This document shows positions 1-11,800 of a DNA stretch of 64,000 nt, piece by piece (the first letter of the stretch is position 1; each line of letters begins with the position of its first letter). Position numbers and translations under genes: made by a program. The notes under the pieces are model-generated. The model was not told the origin of the DNA. It ran no database searches and saw nothing but the letters and a program-made list of their open reading frames with translations. The DNA comes from Xiphydria camelus (taxonomy: Eukaryota > Arthropoda > Insecta > Hymenoptera > Xiphydriidae), in assembly GCA_963678675.1 (NCBI GenBank), contig OY783192.1, positions 506,001 to 570,000 on the forward strand, read 5' to 3'.

Positions 1-2578
1 GCTACAGCGAATACAACTTGCAGTATTCATTGAGAACGGTCGCCCTAGTTTATCAGCAACGTCGTTGATCGAAAGATAGGGAAACTACACTGAGTGCGAG
101 AAGTCAAATTTATCATTAATTTATGTATATAGTTCAAGGAATTTCTTCCTTTCGTAAGAAAGCGACATCCTCATGATCACCCACAAGACTGCATCGAGGG
201 TGCAACACCCCTATTGACACAGCATTGCAATTCTATTTCCCTCTCACTTCGATTCCGCTTGTATTCGTACTAAGAACAGTGATGACCATACACCCGACGT
301 CGACGCAAGAATCTAAATTGTAACATGTGTGTCTTGAGAGACTTTCCCATTGATCTCTAGCACGCGTCGTACCCAGTAAACTGCTGCTTCCTCTTCCTTG
401 ACCGAGCGGTGCACGGTCGTGTAAACCGGCATGTCTTCTTCCCTCACCGTCCGTTTATGAATTTACCGTCGATCGTCTACTCTCTTCTCGCGCACAAAAT
501 CTCTAATTTGTTTTCTTTTTTTTCGGCACCCGGATGAGAGGTCTCGTAACGCACTGGCTCGATGCGCGGGCGGCACTAACTCTGGCGTTTTCGAAGGGGC
601 CTCGCTTCCTCCCGAACGAACCGCGATCTCGACTCTACTCCTACGTCGTCCCAAGTAGCGCAGCATCCCGCTTCGATGCTCGAAGGGACCGGTACACGAT
701 CGCGAGCGCCAATTTCTTTTACCATTTGCTATAAATCTTACTGCACGATGATTATCATCGTATGGAATTAATGCGATCTCGTGTTAACTATAGCTTGTCT
801 TTTTATGCTCATATATGTATTTTTAGATTGAAAGAATAATTATGTCAGGATCTGAAGATACTTTAAACTAAAAAGAAATTAAATGTGACTTGTGGGGGGA
901 AGGACTGCTAGAAAGAAATTGCAGAGCGATTCGATCCATTACTCCATGGTCTATGCAGTGAAGAGTATTAACACATGGAGGAAGAGATTTTCTATGTATG
1001 AGAGGACTACACGTTGAACCAGGGAACGATGCGGTCACAGTGCCACATAGTAGGTCTTGGTTAAATATTTGTTTTGGCACCTTGATGAACGTGGCGTTAC
1101 AGAAAAAAAAAATATTCAGGAGCTTCTCTCGTGTTCGTGTAGGTGTAGCGTGCGTCGTTAGGGATAAAGTACATATAAAGAAGAGGGATGGACATAGTTC
1201 ATTGCTAAACCGTATAGTAGAAGGTCAAGAAATATACCCAGTCATTCATCCGTCGTTTTCTATTGCCACAACGAAGAAGTAGCCCGTGAGAAGAAGTAAT
1301 TCAAGATGAATTATTCGCAGGAAGCTACGAGTGCTTCGAACGGTATTAAGACGAAGCGGATGAAGTGCAGAACGTGAACAGAAGCCGTTGCCGCTGCAGC
1401 AGTTGCCTTCGAAAATCGAGGGGTCGCTATCGGATCGAGGCGAGACGGTGGTTTCGATGCAAAAGTGATATTTATAGCATGGAGACTGCCTCTCCTCGGA
1501 CTTTCCGGCATCGGGGCGGGCCAACGAAAATATTCACACTTCTAACTTCTCTTGAGCCGCGCGAATAACGCGCGTTCGCTCTTTTCCCGCGGCCAGCTTT
1601 TCGCTCCCCAGACGCGCCCGGTCGCGAGGCGGTGGCAACAGCTGCGCGATTCGAGGAGATCTAATTGTACTGTCACACTCTAAGGTCAACTAGAATAAGA
1701 AGAAGATCGCCGAGGTCGGCACATAACTCCTTCTCTATCTCGATCCGTCCCATGTAGGAAGGAAGGCGCGGAAGTCAGAAATTTGTTTAAAGCGTCACGA
1801 AGGCTCGTTTAGATATTTTAAGATATTGTTATTGAACGTGCGCCGTTGCTGCTGAGGGCGGTTGTACCGATCGACAGCGTTTCGAGGCAACGACATTGGT
1901 TATTTTCCCACGGAACTAAATTCATTTAACCCGGAAAGTTGACTGGATTGGCTTGACATTTTTTCCCCCTATTTTTGTGGAAGTCTAACGAATAAAATAA
2001 TATATCTGAAAAATAAAATATGTAGATTTTCGTGCAAAAGCTTTCGCGTATGTTTGAATGTTTAGAATTCCGTAGCATTATTTGCATCCTTTAACGTTTA
2101 ACATCATTGGACACTGTTATACTGGCAAGAACGTGGTTGCCAGAGGGTTCTATACTTAGGCGGGGGTTACTTGGCACTCGCTTGCACGATTTCGTTTAAA
2201 TCCCGTGAAATGTCAAAATGCTTGCACCTTCCACCACCAATTGTTCAGTCCGCGTGGCTTCGAGAGGTATTGTATATGTGATAAGTCTTCGTTTCGTTTT
2301 TAACCGATTGTGCATGCATTATGATGCATGTAGGGAGTCAATCAAACTTTGAAAATGTAGGTACGCAAAGTTCTATATAATGGAAAAGAATCGCGAAAAC
2401 CTGCGAATATTTTCGGAGGGGTTATTTACTTAAATGTGGATGATATATATATATATATAAAGAATATTGGTTTGCTCAAATGTTTCTATGTGTGTGATGT
2501 AAATAAATTCTATGGTAGATCCATATTCAAATAATTGACTTTGCACGTATAGTATCGAATACTTAATCAGATTTGTAC
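1..2578. other. No recognisable gene; left flank or intron of the Zasp66-like gene
   Basis: I see no exon in this stretch that I can assign to a family on either strand. The Zasp66-like exon ending at 2579 has a good donor, so the gene should continue leftwards on the minus strand. Its remaining exons are either outside the window or too diverged for me to recognise. The stretch contains a GC-richer patch around 1540-1660 and a short AT microsatellite near 2443-2458. Open frames at 463-735, 998-1282 and 1246-1524 have no family resemblance or convincing splice context. Confidence 0.5.
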
Positions 2579-3997
2579 CTGTTCCAGGTAGTGCTTCTCC
2601 TCACGAACTTCATCAAGGTGTTCGTGCGGCAACTGGAACGATTCTGGAGAATAGTTTCTGTACTCCTCGACTGGCGTTGGAGGGATCGGACTCTTCGGCA
2701 ACACCTTCGGATTCGTCGGAGCTCTCGGCCTGCGTATGGATGAAACAACACAATGTGAGTTTAATTCCAATCTCTTTAACTACGTCATTCGGAGGCAGAG
2801 CTAAAGGCCTGGCATCCATCCACGGATCCTTTCGCTCGATCGAATTACAAATTAGTCTAAATCTTTCGTTACTCAACGTTTTAAAGTCTATACTTCTATT
2901 GACGAAGGTGTAAATTCGACCGCGTGAAAGGATCTCAACATAAAAAGCAACTATGGTCGCTCGTGTGCAGTTTGTGAGTGCCTCTATAGTCAAACATTGC
3001 GCGGCGAGCTTTTTCAAAGCGTTAATTAAGCTGAATAGCGGCGTTTGCAACGCGAGAGTCAGCTTGCGAGTGGCGTTTAAAAAGAGTTTGGTATCATAAT
3101 CATCTCTTCTAACAGACTAGCGACCGCGGCCCCGTCACCAATGTTTGACGCGGCAGTCGGAAGTGGTGAAGGAGTGTGATGATTGCGAGATGGACGTTCT
3201 TTTTCCGGCTCAGACCTTTCGATGACAAGTTTTATAGATTCTGACTTTTGGAGAAGATTCTGCGCGTCCACATGGCGGACGTCCCGTACGTCGTAATCGT
3301 CAATTTTCTTGATCACGTCACCCTTCTGGAGGTCCTCGTTCTCCGACTGAAACAGGAGAACACAGGATGATATATTGCTTGATCCTTAAGCATTAAAATT
3401 TCCAAAAAAAGATGAATATTTTTATTCTTCGCTATAAAAACAGAAGTTCAATCATTAGAATTCAGGCAAATCTTCTTTTCGCGCGTATTACATTTTCGAT
3501 TATACTTATAAGCTATTTTTAGAACCATTACAAGCGAATGAATCCTTTCTATGTACTCCCTTTTTAGCCCTTCCTTTCTCTCAAACTTTCCTCCGCTCCC
3601 TCGTTAACACGTCACCTCATTAATAACGTCCTTTTTATTTTATTATTCCCACTACAATCACGCATCCAAAAAATTGCATATCTACTCTCTTTAGTTACAC
3701 TACTTTATTTCTTCAACGAAGGAACATATTACATTTTAATAGCGAGATATTTTCTCTCTTTGCATATATTTTAGGCAATTTTTTTACGCACTTTTTTGCA
3801 CCGTGCGATTCAATCTCACTGCACGCGCGAAACAATGCATCGAAATCGATAATATAAACCGGCGAAAAGGGCGAGAAACTTACGCGGGTGACGATGATCG
3901 GTGTACCCAGATCGGCACCGCCTGTGATGCGTATACCCCACGGTTGGTTCTTGCTCGTTCTTTGCAACTTTACGATCAACGTTTGCTTCCTCGTCAT
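2579..3997 (-). CDS. Zasp66: PDZ-domain Z-disc protein, Zasp66-like (partial, 5' exons)
   Basis: Zasp/PDLIM proteins bind alpha-actinin through an N-terminal PDZ domain and sit at muscle Z-discs and integrin attachment sites (family knowledge). I see three coding exons: 3884-3997 (38 codons, start ATG with A at -3), 3114-3346 and 2579-2729. All three junctions keep frame (phases 0, 2, 0). Exon 1 starts MTRKQTLIVKLQR and carries the PWGIRITGGADLG carboxylate-binding loop. Exon 2 finishes the PDZ fold (KGDVIKKIDDYDVRDVRH, then KLVIER) and is followed by a Ser/Pro/His-rich linker. Exon 3 is proline-rich (KVLPKSPIPPTP) and ends in an acidic, Tyr-containing stretch (EEKHYLEQ). The donor after exon 2 (gttaga) is weak. 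No LIM domain is visible, which fits Zasp66 better than Zasp52, but the 3' end is missing, so the paralogue is uncertain. The loop between the first and second PDZ halves is unusually short. Confidence 0.8.
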
Positions 3998-4424
3998 GCT
4001 CCGTAATATCTCTGTGCTCTTTTCTTTTTTTTCAGATTTACTCGGACAGGCGAATCACGAGCGAGGATAGAGGGAATGACGGCGCGTGTACGACTCACTG
4101 TCGGCACGATCGCACTAGAAACTACCGGATGCACCAGACGGGAGGCGGCGCGGTGCCTTCTCTACACTGACAACCGAACAACTTCTGCACCAAGCTTCGA
4201 CTTTGACAGGCCTAACCCGCGGTAGGCCAGTTGCCCAACCAACAACTCACTCTGCAATTCTGCCCCCATTTCGCTTTTTGGCATACGCGTTGCACTGCTA
4301 TTGTTCTAGCTCCCTCCGACCTGCACTCATTTCTCCGGTATTTATATTTATCTATAGAGTACTGCACCGACTCTCCCTCCTACTGGTCTAGCTAAGTAAT
4401 TACCCGTTGAACGTTACCTGGACG
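3998..4424. promoter_or_regulatory. Head-to-head region between the Zasp66-like gene and the 60-aa ORF
   Basis: This 427-bp interval separates the minus-strand Zasp66 start codon from the plus-strand small ORF. It should hold the Zasp66 5' UTR and promoter. On the plus strand a pyrimidine-rich tract at about 4370-4391 ends in tctag, just before the small ORF, and resembles a splice acceptor. The 60-aa ORF may therefore have an upstream non-coding exon here. No core promoter element is clear enough to assign. Confidence 0.4.
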
Positions 4425-4607
4425 ATGGACGTTTTGAACTTGAACTCGATTGACCATGTGCGTATGGCTATGAAAACAGGGTTCTTCGGGAGGAGCGTGG
4501 AAGAAAGCATGAGACCTGATATGTATCCGTTCAAGATGTCAATTGCTTGGGCATTCTATATGTGGAATCTGTTCCTGCCTGTTCTTTGGTTCACTTTGTT
4601 TTTGTAA
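4425..4607 (+). CDS. Candidate 60-aa C-terminally hydrophobic microprotein
   Basis: This is an intact ORF from ATG to TAA encoding 60 residues. The start context is strong (A at -3, G at +4), and an in-frame TAG at 4389-4391 limits upstream extension. The N-terminal 37 residues are polar with mixed charge (MDVLNLNSIDHVRMAMKTG, then FFGRSVEESMRPDMYP). The last 23 residues form one hydrophobic, Trp/Phe-rich segment (WAFYMWNLFLPVLWFTLFL), as expected for a tail-anchored membrane protein. I do not recognise the family. A plus-strand acceptor-like tract lies about 30 bp upstream. It could be a real small membrane protein gene or a chance ORF. The clean architecture favours the former, but codon evidence is limited at this length. 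Confidence 0.45.
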   Translation: MDVLNLNSIDHVRMAMKTGFFGRSVEESMRPDMYPFKMSIAWAFYMWNLFLPVLWFTLFL

Positions 4608-4698
4608 AAGTTCAGCATTTATAACAACGAAATAAGTTTCGTTCCCTCAATAGAGAAATGCACTATAACAATTGCTGCTATTTTAATCGGTTGATGGA

Positions 4699-5128
4699 TC
4701 ATTGAATGAAGTTATCTGGCAGGTAGTCGGCATAGATGCCAAGGTACACAAGCTTTTTGATAGATTGTAACGAGATTACTTTACAGATAAATTTTCCAAA
4801 GGGTCGAATAACCGGCTCCTAATCGTCCGTGCATTTATGAATTATAACCAAGGTCTTATCGTATACTTACCTAACGCGATACTAGTGATAGCCGCGAAGG
4901 GGACTCGATACTTTGAATTCGGTAAATTTTCAAAATGCAAATTTGATGCTTGCTTTAACAAGCATAAATCGGTATAACGGTCTCTTTCTTAAAGGCGCTC
5001 ATTAAAATCTTTCAATAAGTAATGATAAACTTGACGAATACTTCTGAGGAAATACGCGTATCACGTATTCGCAAAGTTCTACTTACGTAGGTCTCGTAAT
5101 AATTTGCGATGGTGAATTTTAAAGCCAT
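4699..5128 (-). CDS. Candidate three-exon gene for a 53-aa membrane microprotein
   Basis: I assembled this small gene from splice signals. Exon 1 is 5087-5128: ATG with A at -3 and G at +4, encoding MALKFTIANYYETY, followed by donor gtaagt. Exon 2 is 4871-4910 (YRVPFAAITSIAL plus one base), again followed by gtaagt. Exon 3 is 4699-4778 and ends NFIQ-stop. Frames agree across both junctions (phases 0 and 1), giving 162 nt and 53 residues. The middle is a single hydrophobic stretch (FAAITSIALVISL), followed by KK and a Tyr-rich C-terminus (LVYLGIYADYLPD). Both acceptors are 'aaag', with weak pyrimidine tracts, which is the main weakness. I do not recognise the family; the size and layout resemble mitochondrial or ER single-pass microproteins. 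The gene is convergent with the 60-aa ORF on the plus strand. Confidence 0.45.
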
Positions 5129-5943
5129 CTTCGAACTCAGGAACCTGCAGTCTCACCCGTTCCTCGCCCGAGCACTTTCCCCGTTCGCTCAATTAGCGAA
5201 ACGGTTTCCCTCCGTGCCTCAAAGCAATTACATTCGCGGCACTTCGATTAATGAGTTTAAATCAGAGGAGAGTGACAGGGCGCGCGAAGAAGTGTGAGAG
5301 AGACAAGTGTCTATACGTTTGAACACTTAAATTAGCAACCTATAGCGCTAAAGGTTAATCAATCGGGGAGGCTCGAGACTGCTGTGTGTTCTAGTGACTC
5401 ATTTATCTCAACTACAGTTTGCAAGGAAGCTGATATACACGATCAATCTCGAAATGTATATTTGTTATGAACGGCGATTCTAACATCAGATCGTCAATGT
5501 GTCATCGGTGGCCCATTAATTTTGGTATGCCGTCGAATCGACATAGATAATCTGGACACTAATAGCGCAATGTCGATTGGCAGTCGTGTTTAAAAGAGCT
5601 ACGCAATAATAATTTGACGAAAGTTATTATAATAGAAGATGATACAGTTTTGCCATGCAGAAAATAGATCTTGATTCACAAGGTAACGATATATATTGTG
5701 AAAGTATAATTTCACATACTATAATAGGGGAAATGAATATGGAAGGTACTGCAAAGAGAATCGTATTAAAAGCTTATACTGCTTAAAATTATACAGGCGT
5801 ATGAGTTATTGCAATAAGTTCGGTTGTGTACAGCTCTCATACATTCGATGATAGTGAATAATTAAAAGATTAATCATTTTTATTGGGTCATACAAATATA
5901 TTTCTACAAAAGGACAGATTAACAAATTCCTTAAGTGATTTCT
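5129..5943. other. Intergenic: upstream of the 53-aa gene and 3' flank of IVD
   Basis: No gene is recognisable. The right part, next to the IVD stop codon, is AT-rich and presumably contains the IVD 3' UTR on the minus strand. The left part, about 5130-5300, is GC-richer and would be the 5' UTR and promoter of the 53-aa candidate. The plus-strand open frame at 5109-5297 lies opposite exon 1 of that gene and looks like its shadow. Confidence 0.5.
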
Positions 5944-8138
5944 TCAAGAATACTCTTCATTGATCGCTCTGCCTATCACCAATCTTCGCACCTCGCTCGT
6001 TCCCGCGCCAATTTCGTAGAGCTTAGCATCCCTTAACAATCGTCCGGTAGGATAATCGTTTATGAATCCATTTCCACCTGTTTCTCATAAAAAGATTTCT
6101 ACGTGAGATGGACGAGTAGTGAAATTCGGGAAACCGGTACAAGAATGGATCAGTTTTACCAAGAATCTGTATGGCATCCAAAGCTGCTTTCGTGGCACTC
6201 TCGGCGATGTAGAGTATCACCGCGGCGCAGTCCTTCCGATTAGTGTATCCAGCGTCACAAGCTCGTCCGACAGCGTACAGGTAACTTCTACTGGTGCTCA
6301 AACTTGTGTACATATCTGCCATTTTTGCCTGAAAATATTTCATTTGTCTGTGTGTCAGTTGATTAAGATCTCTATTGCAAGTATTCGAAATTGACTCTAG
6401 CCACTCAAAGTTAATAAACAGTCGATCTCTCTATTGATGTATTTTCATACTTGTATCAATTGGAATTCTCCTATACGTTGATCGAATTGCTTCCTCGTGT
6501 GCGCGTACTCGAACGCAACATCACAGGTGGCTTGAAGAATCCTGCAACGCGATGGAATAATTTAGTTCAGAAGAAATTCCTCCGCTTTAATTGTCTCTGG
6601 TTCATGTCGTGCATTCTTTCTTTTTTGAAAATCAACGCACGAAGCGCGCTTCTCTGTTATATTAATATAGCGAGAGATATATCATTACTTATTAAATAAC
6701 GTTTTTAGATATATAGATGACGAATACCCGAGAGGTCCGGCTGCCAAAACGAGTCTCTCTAAGTCCAAGCCACTGAAGAGAACGTAAATGCCTCTGTTCA
6801 GCTGCCCCAAGATGTTCGTAACTGTGATGAATTATTGAGACACCCTAAGAGTTGGCCAGTTAACAATATTTCGCTCATGAATGAAAGATGACTGACCTGG
6901 AACTTTGCAATTTTCGAACACCAACTCGGCTGTGTTAGATCCTCGCATTCCAAGCTTGTCGAGCTTCTGAGCGGTGCTGAAGCCCTCCATGCTTTTCTCG
7001 ACGATGAAAGCCGTGATTCCGTGTTGAGGCTTCGCCGCGTTCGGATCCGTCCGCGCGTAAACCACCAATGTATCAGCGTCCGGTCCGTTGGTAATCCAAA
7101 ATTTGTTCCCGTTCAGAACGTAATAGTCGCCCTTCTTCTCCGCTTTCAGCTTCATCGAGACGACGTCCGATCCGGATCCTGACTCGGACATCGCCAACGC
7201 TCCTACGTGTTCGCCGCTGCATAGCTGAAGAGACGTATGTTGACTTGTAGAAAATTGAAGGACTACACTTCAACTCTGATGATTAATGATCGTGTAGCAT
7301 TGAGCAATAGAAATACGTGAGATTTTGTAATTAAAAATTATTTATTGTCGGTAACCCTTGTCGCCTCCGCGATAAGACAACTCTAATTATATTGTCTTAG
7401 ATTCAATACATCATTTTGAGAGCTATCTACTAAAGATATTGAATCAATATGCACCTTAGGTAGATACTTGAGTTTCTGTTCCTCTGTGCCGTTTCTGTGA
7501 ATTTGATTGATGCACAAATTCGAGTGAGCGCCATAGCTGAGGCCCACTGCTGCTGACGCGCGACTAATTTCTTCCATTATAATTATATGATCCAAATAAC
7601 TACCACCGGTTCCACCATATTCAGACTTCGCCGTTATTCCCAGAAGGCCCAGTTTTCCCAGCTCCTTCCAAAATGGCTGGGAAATTATTCGATGATTAAA
7701 GCGAATGTCTCTGTACGCACGACTATAGCCAAGCTCTATCGCGTAGAGAATCGTGTGAATGACAAAAAATGTACTTACCCTAAGATCATTAAACGTATTG
7801 TTCCTATCGATATCTGCAGCCTTGGGAGCCAGTTTTTTTTGCGCAATATTAAACACCAGGGTTCTCAACTACATAGTACATAATGTAATTAGAATAGTTT
7901 TAATATAAATTGTATAGAATTCGTACTATTCTAAAAAGTAATTAAATAATCGATGACAAGAGCAATACGGGCTTTATTAATGAATCGCACACTCACTCAC
8001 CTCCTTCTGTTGATCGGTGAGTCCGCAAACGTGCTCGTTAATTGGATAATATTGCGACAAAAGTCTTACGTTGTTTTTTGTACAGTGCCCCAAGGAACAG
8101 ACGATTTGTAAACTACGGTGATAAAATGAAGTATTCAT
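5944..8138 (-). CDS. IVD: Isovaleryl-CoA dehydrogenase, mitochondrial
   Basis: This FAD enzyme of leucine breakdown oxidises isovaleryl-CoA to 3-methylcrotonyl-CoA in the mitochondrial matrix and passes electrons to ETF. The minus-strand exons are 8001-8138, 7779-7868, 7455-7676, 6897-7224, 6728-6821, 6451-6541, 6160-6328 and 5944-6077. All have GT-AG borders and consistent phases, giving 421 aa; the human enzyme is 426. Residues 1-25 are basic and hydroxylated, as in a mitochondrial presequence. The FAD/acyl-CoA fold shows [11 protein letters not shown] and [14 protein letters not shown]. The family's distinctive catalytic glutamate, in [11 protein letters not shown], is present at residue 281. 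The C-terminus has the usual [18 protein letters not shown]. Neighbour POLR3B starts 722 bp away, divergently. No break is seen and the gene looks functional. Confidence 0.96.
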
Positions 8139-8859
8139 CGTGCCAACAGTAAATCGTAATTGTTAAAAAAACTAGGCAAATAGATAAATGTTAGCGCGTG
8201 AATAACTATGATTCGTTAGAAAATTAATGAGGCCTTTCAAACTCTTATAAGGAAATAAACTCTATAACACATAATTGTAAATATCACTATAATGCATACG
8301 TCTTGAAAAGAATACGTCAAAGATACTGCTTACACTCTACTTATCTTTTATTCATGACTTCACAATAATAACTCTTATCACCTCTTGTTACGTATACTGC
8401 TTAAGTCGAATAGGTTCTAAGAGTATGTAGATAACATGTTCATAACGCAAGCCATATGGCACACTTATGATTTTTGGTTGAAACTCGTAAATGAGTAATA
8501 TACTGCATGTATAATTATTTAGAACTCTTGTACATGTGCAGTTATAACTAGATAATAAACTTTTAATATGAATAGAAATTACTTGACTGGTATTGAGAGA
8601 GGATTAAATATATAGAATCTGCAGAATTGATTTTCGTCCCTTGTACTGCCCCTGTAATTTTGAATATCGTGCACCCCTCTGAGAAGAGGGGGCGTTGCTC
8701 ACACTGCTTCGCTTCCGGTCCTCACATCCATGGCTTATTTCAATCCAACACGTGGTTCCGTTTTTGTGTCAAGTCGTAAATGTGTCGAAGAGGTTATTTT
8801 ACAGATAAATAGATATTAGATTTTCTGATTCACATGCGGAAATTTAATGAAATAAGACG
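8139..8859. promoter_or_regulatory. Divergent IVD / POLR3B promoter region
   Basis: The 721 bp between the two start codons must hold both 5' UTRs and both promoters. The sequence is AT-rich except for a GC-richer core around 8640-8750, which contains a short hairpin (cctctgagaagagg) and is the likeliest start-site area. No TATA box is obvious, as expected for housekeeping genes. The exact start sites cannot be set from sequence. Confidence 0.5.
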
Positions 8860-11800
8860 ATGGGAGAAATAAAGGTGAATGGTTTAGAGGGGATTAAGTC
8901 GGAATCGAAGTACAACAAAGTGGTAAAGCACATAGAGGTACGTTTGCGGTTGTTTTGTATTATGTATTGCTTTAAACACACACACACACACAGAGTGAAG
9001 CAATTTTTTTACGATCTTTCCACAGGATAAGTGGAAGTTAGTGCCAGCTTTTTTAAAAGGAAAAGGTCTGGTGAAGCAGCATATCGATTCCTTCAATTAT
9101 TTCATCAATGTCGAGATCAAGAAGATAGTCAAAGCAAACGAAAAGGTTCTGAGCGATGCAGACCCATTGTTTTATATCAAGTATGCTTTCCTAGGCTTAT
9201 ATCTATATCAGCAGATATATTTTCATAATCTTTTCAAAGAGGTACTTTTCTAAGTCTGCATTCTGTTTGCAAAATTAGGTATTTGAACGTGTACGTCGGT
9301 ACACCAGATGTTGAAGAAAGTTTCAACGTGACTCGTTCGACCACTCCTCACGAATGTCGTTTGAGGGATTTAAACTACTCCGCGCCAATTACGGTCGATA
9401 TTGAATATACCAGGGGTCATCAACGTATCATTAGAAATGGATTATTAATTGGAAGGTGGGTATAAAATGCTACATGAATCTAGACAATATGATTAGGATT
9501 GAGAGGTTTGGGATTCCTAAGCCACTGGCTCTAAGAGGCTTCTGAGTTATTATAAGCTCTCTTACACGTCTCCTTCTTGCTTTATTAATAACTATTATTT
9601 CAAGTGGTACGATAATTACCATTAAACGCGACTTTGCAGGATGCCAATAATGTTGAGGAGTTCGAATTGTGTTCTCGACGGAAAGTCGCACTTTGAGCTG
9701 GCAAAAATGAACGAATGTCCACATGATCCTGGCGGCTACTTCGTTATAAACGGTCAAGAGAAAGTAATTCTTATTCAAGAACAGATGCTGCGAAATAGAA
9801 TCATCCTGGAAGAGGACAGTAAGGGATGCGTCATCGGCTCTTGCAACAGTTCGACGCACGAACGCAAAACGAAGACCAATATTGTCGGGAAGGGTGGAAA
9901 GTATTACATACGGCACAATATTTTTCAAGACGTAAGTGGTAGATCCGCCATTTGTTGGAACGTCGAACGAATGTATTCACGAATTCATTTCCCCGACTGA
10001 CTGCTTTTCCAGGATATTCCGATTACAGTGATATTCAAAGCGATGGGAATCGTATGTGATCAGGAGATTGTTCAGCTGATCGGTACGGAGGAGGAATTCA
10101 TGAAGAAAATCTCATCTACTTTGGAAGAATGTCACATGCTCAATGTCTTTACTCAGAATCAGGCTCTAAGGTAAGCGCGATTGTTCGATCGTCCCTGCAT
10201 TTCTTCTTCATTTTTGTGATCATATAGAAATCTGCTATTTTTACCATCATATTATCGTATTCCCACACGTTAAACTTTTCTCCTCAGATACCTCAGCAAT
10301 AAAAGAAAGCAAAAGAGATTCACTGTAGTCAAGTCAAGCATTATAGACGAAATGAAGGATGTCTTGGCTACGAATATCTTGTCCCATGTTCCTGTAAGTA
10401 TCTATGCTCTCACGATATTTTAATACCGCATACCATAAATATATGTAAAAAGATAATCATTTTCTACGCAGGTGGTTGATTTTAATTTCAAAATGAAAGC
10501 TACTTATATCGCCCTCATGATTCGTAAAGTTATGCAAGCTCAGCGTGATGGCAAGTTGATAGACGATAGGGATTATTATGGTAACAAGCGATTGGAGTTA
10601 GCTGGTTCTCTTCTCTCGCTTATGTTCGAAGATTTATTCAAAAGATTTAATTGGGAGGTGAGTAGCGCGTGACGATATCGCGTTCTACGTGGAAAGTAAT
10701 TGTTACGTTCATGTTTTTGGTATTTTCAGCTCAAACAGATCGCGGATAAAAATATACCAAAAATAAAAGCGGCTCAATTCGACATTGTAAAACACATGAG
10801 GCAGGATCAGATTACCAATGGATTAGCATTCGCTATTTCATCTGTAAGTAGATCGAAGGTGAATTTCTGATAAGGAAATATCCTTTCGTATATATTGGCA
10901 ATATCTTATTTAAATGCTCAGGGTAACTGGACAATTAAGAGATTCAAAATGGAGCGTCATGGCGTGACTCAGGTCCTCTCCCGCTTGTCTTACATATCGG
11001 CACTGGGTATGATGACGCGCGTTAATTCGCAATTTGAAAAAACGAGGAAAGTATCCGGTCCTAGATCTTTACAGCCCTCGCAGTGGGGAATGCTCTGTCC
11101 CAGCGATACTCCTGAAGGAGAGGTCAGTACTGAGCGAAGATGTTTTCGAAAATGAAGAAACTGTATTGATTCTAATTCGCCCATCGTTGATATTTCATAT
11201 ATTTTATAACAGGGATGTGGGTTGGTAAAAAATCTCGCTCTTATGACTCACATCACAACCGAGGTCGAGGAAGGACCCATCGTAAGACTGGCATTTAATT
11301 TGGGAGTGGAAAATGTGAACATTCTCGGCGGTGAAGAAATAAATAATAAAGATGTTTATATGGTCTTTCTCAACGGCAACATATTGGGTATCGTTAAAAA
11401 CTATCTCAGGCTGGTTACCATCTTCAGAGAAGTGCGCAGAAAAGGCTTGATAAACGGATTCATTTCTATATATCCACAGCATCAACATAGGTAGAGTATC
11501 AAGAGCAAGTTTTTCGAGGAAATCGCGATCTTTACGAATGCACCAGAGGAATAAATTTTTTAATCGTATCGTAGAATTGATGAGCGACTTTTCTTTTGAA
11601 TTTCGTAGGTGCGTACAAATTAGTTCAGACGGTGGCAGACTGTGCCGACCTTACATAATCGTCAAGAATGGTGAGCCTTTAGTAAAAGAGAATCATATCG
11701 AGTTATTAGAACAGGGAGTGAGAAGTTTCGAAGACTTTCTCCAAGACGGTAAGTAAAATAACACTGTCATTTCACAAACTTATCGTTCGTTTGTTAAATT

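Noticed and set aside
868..1282. Overlapping partial frames on both strands
   Set aside because: No single frame is open across the region and no family is recognised. I could not show it is a pseudogene.
1455..1485. TATA-like CTATAAATA on the minus strand
   Set aside because: No initiator, downstream exon or gene could be attached to it.
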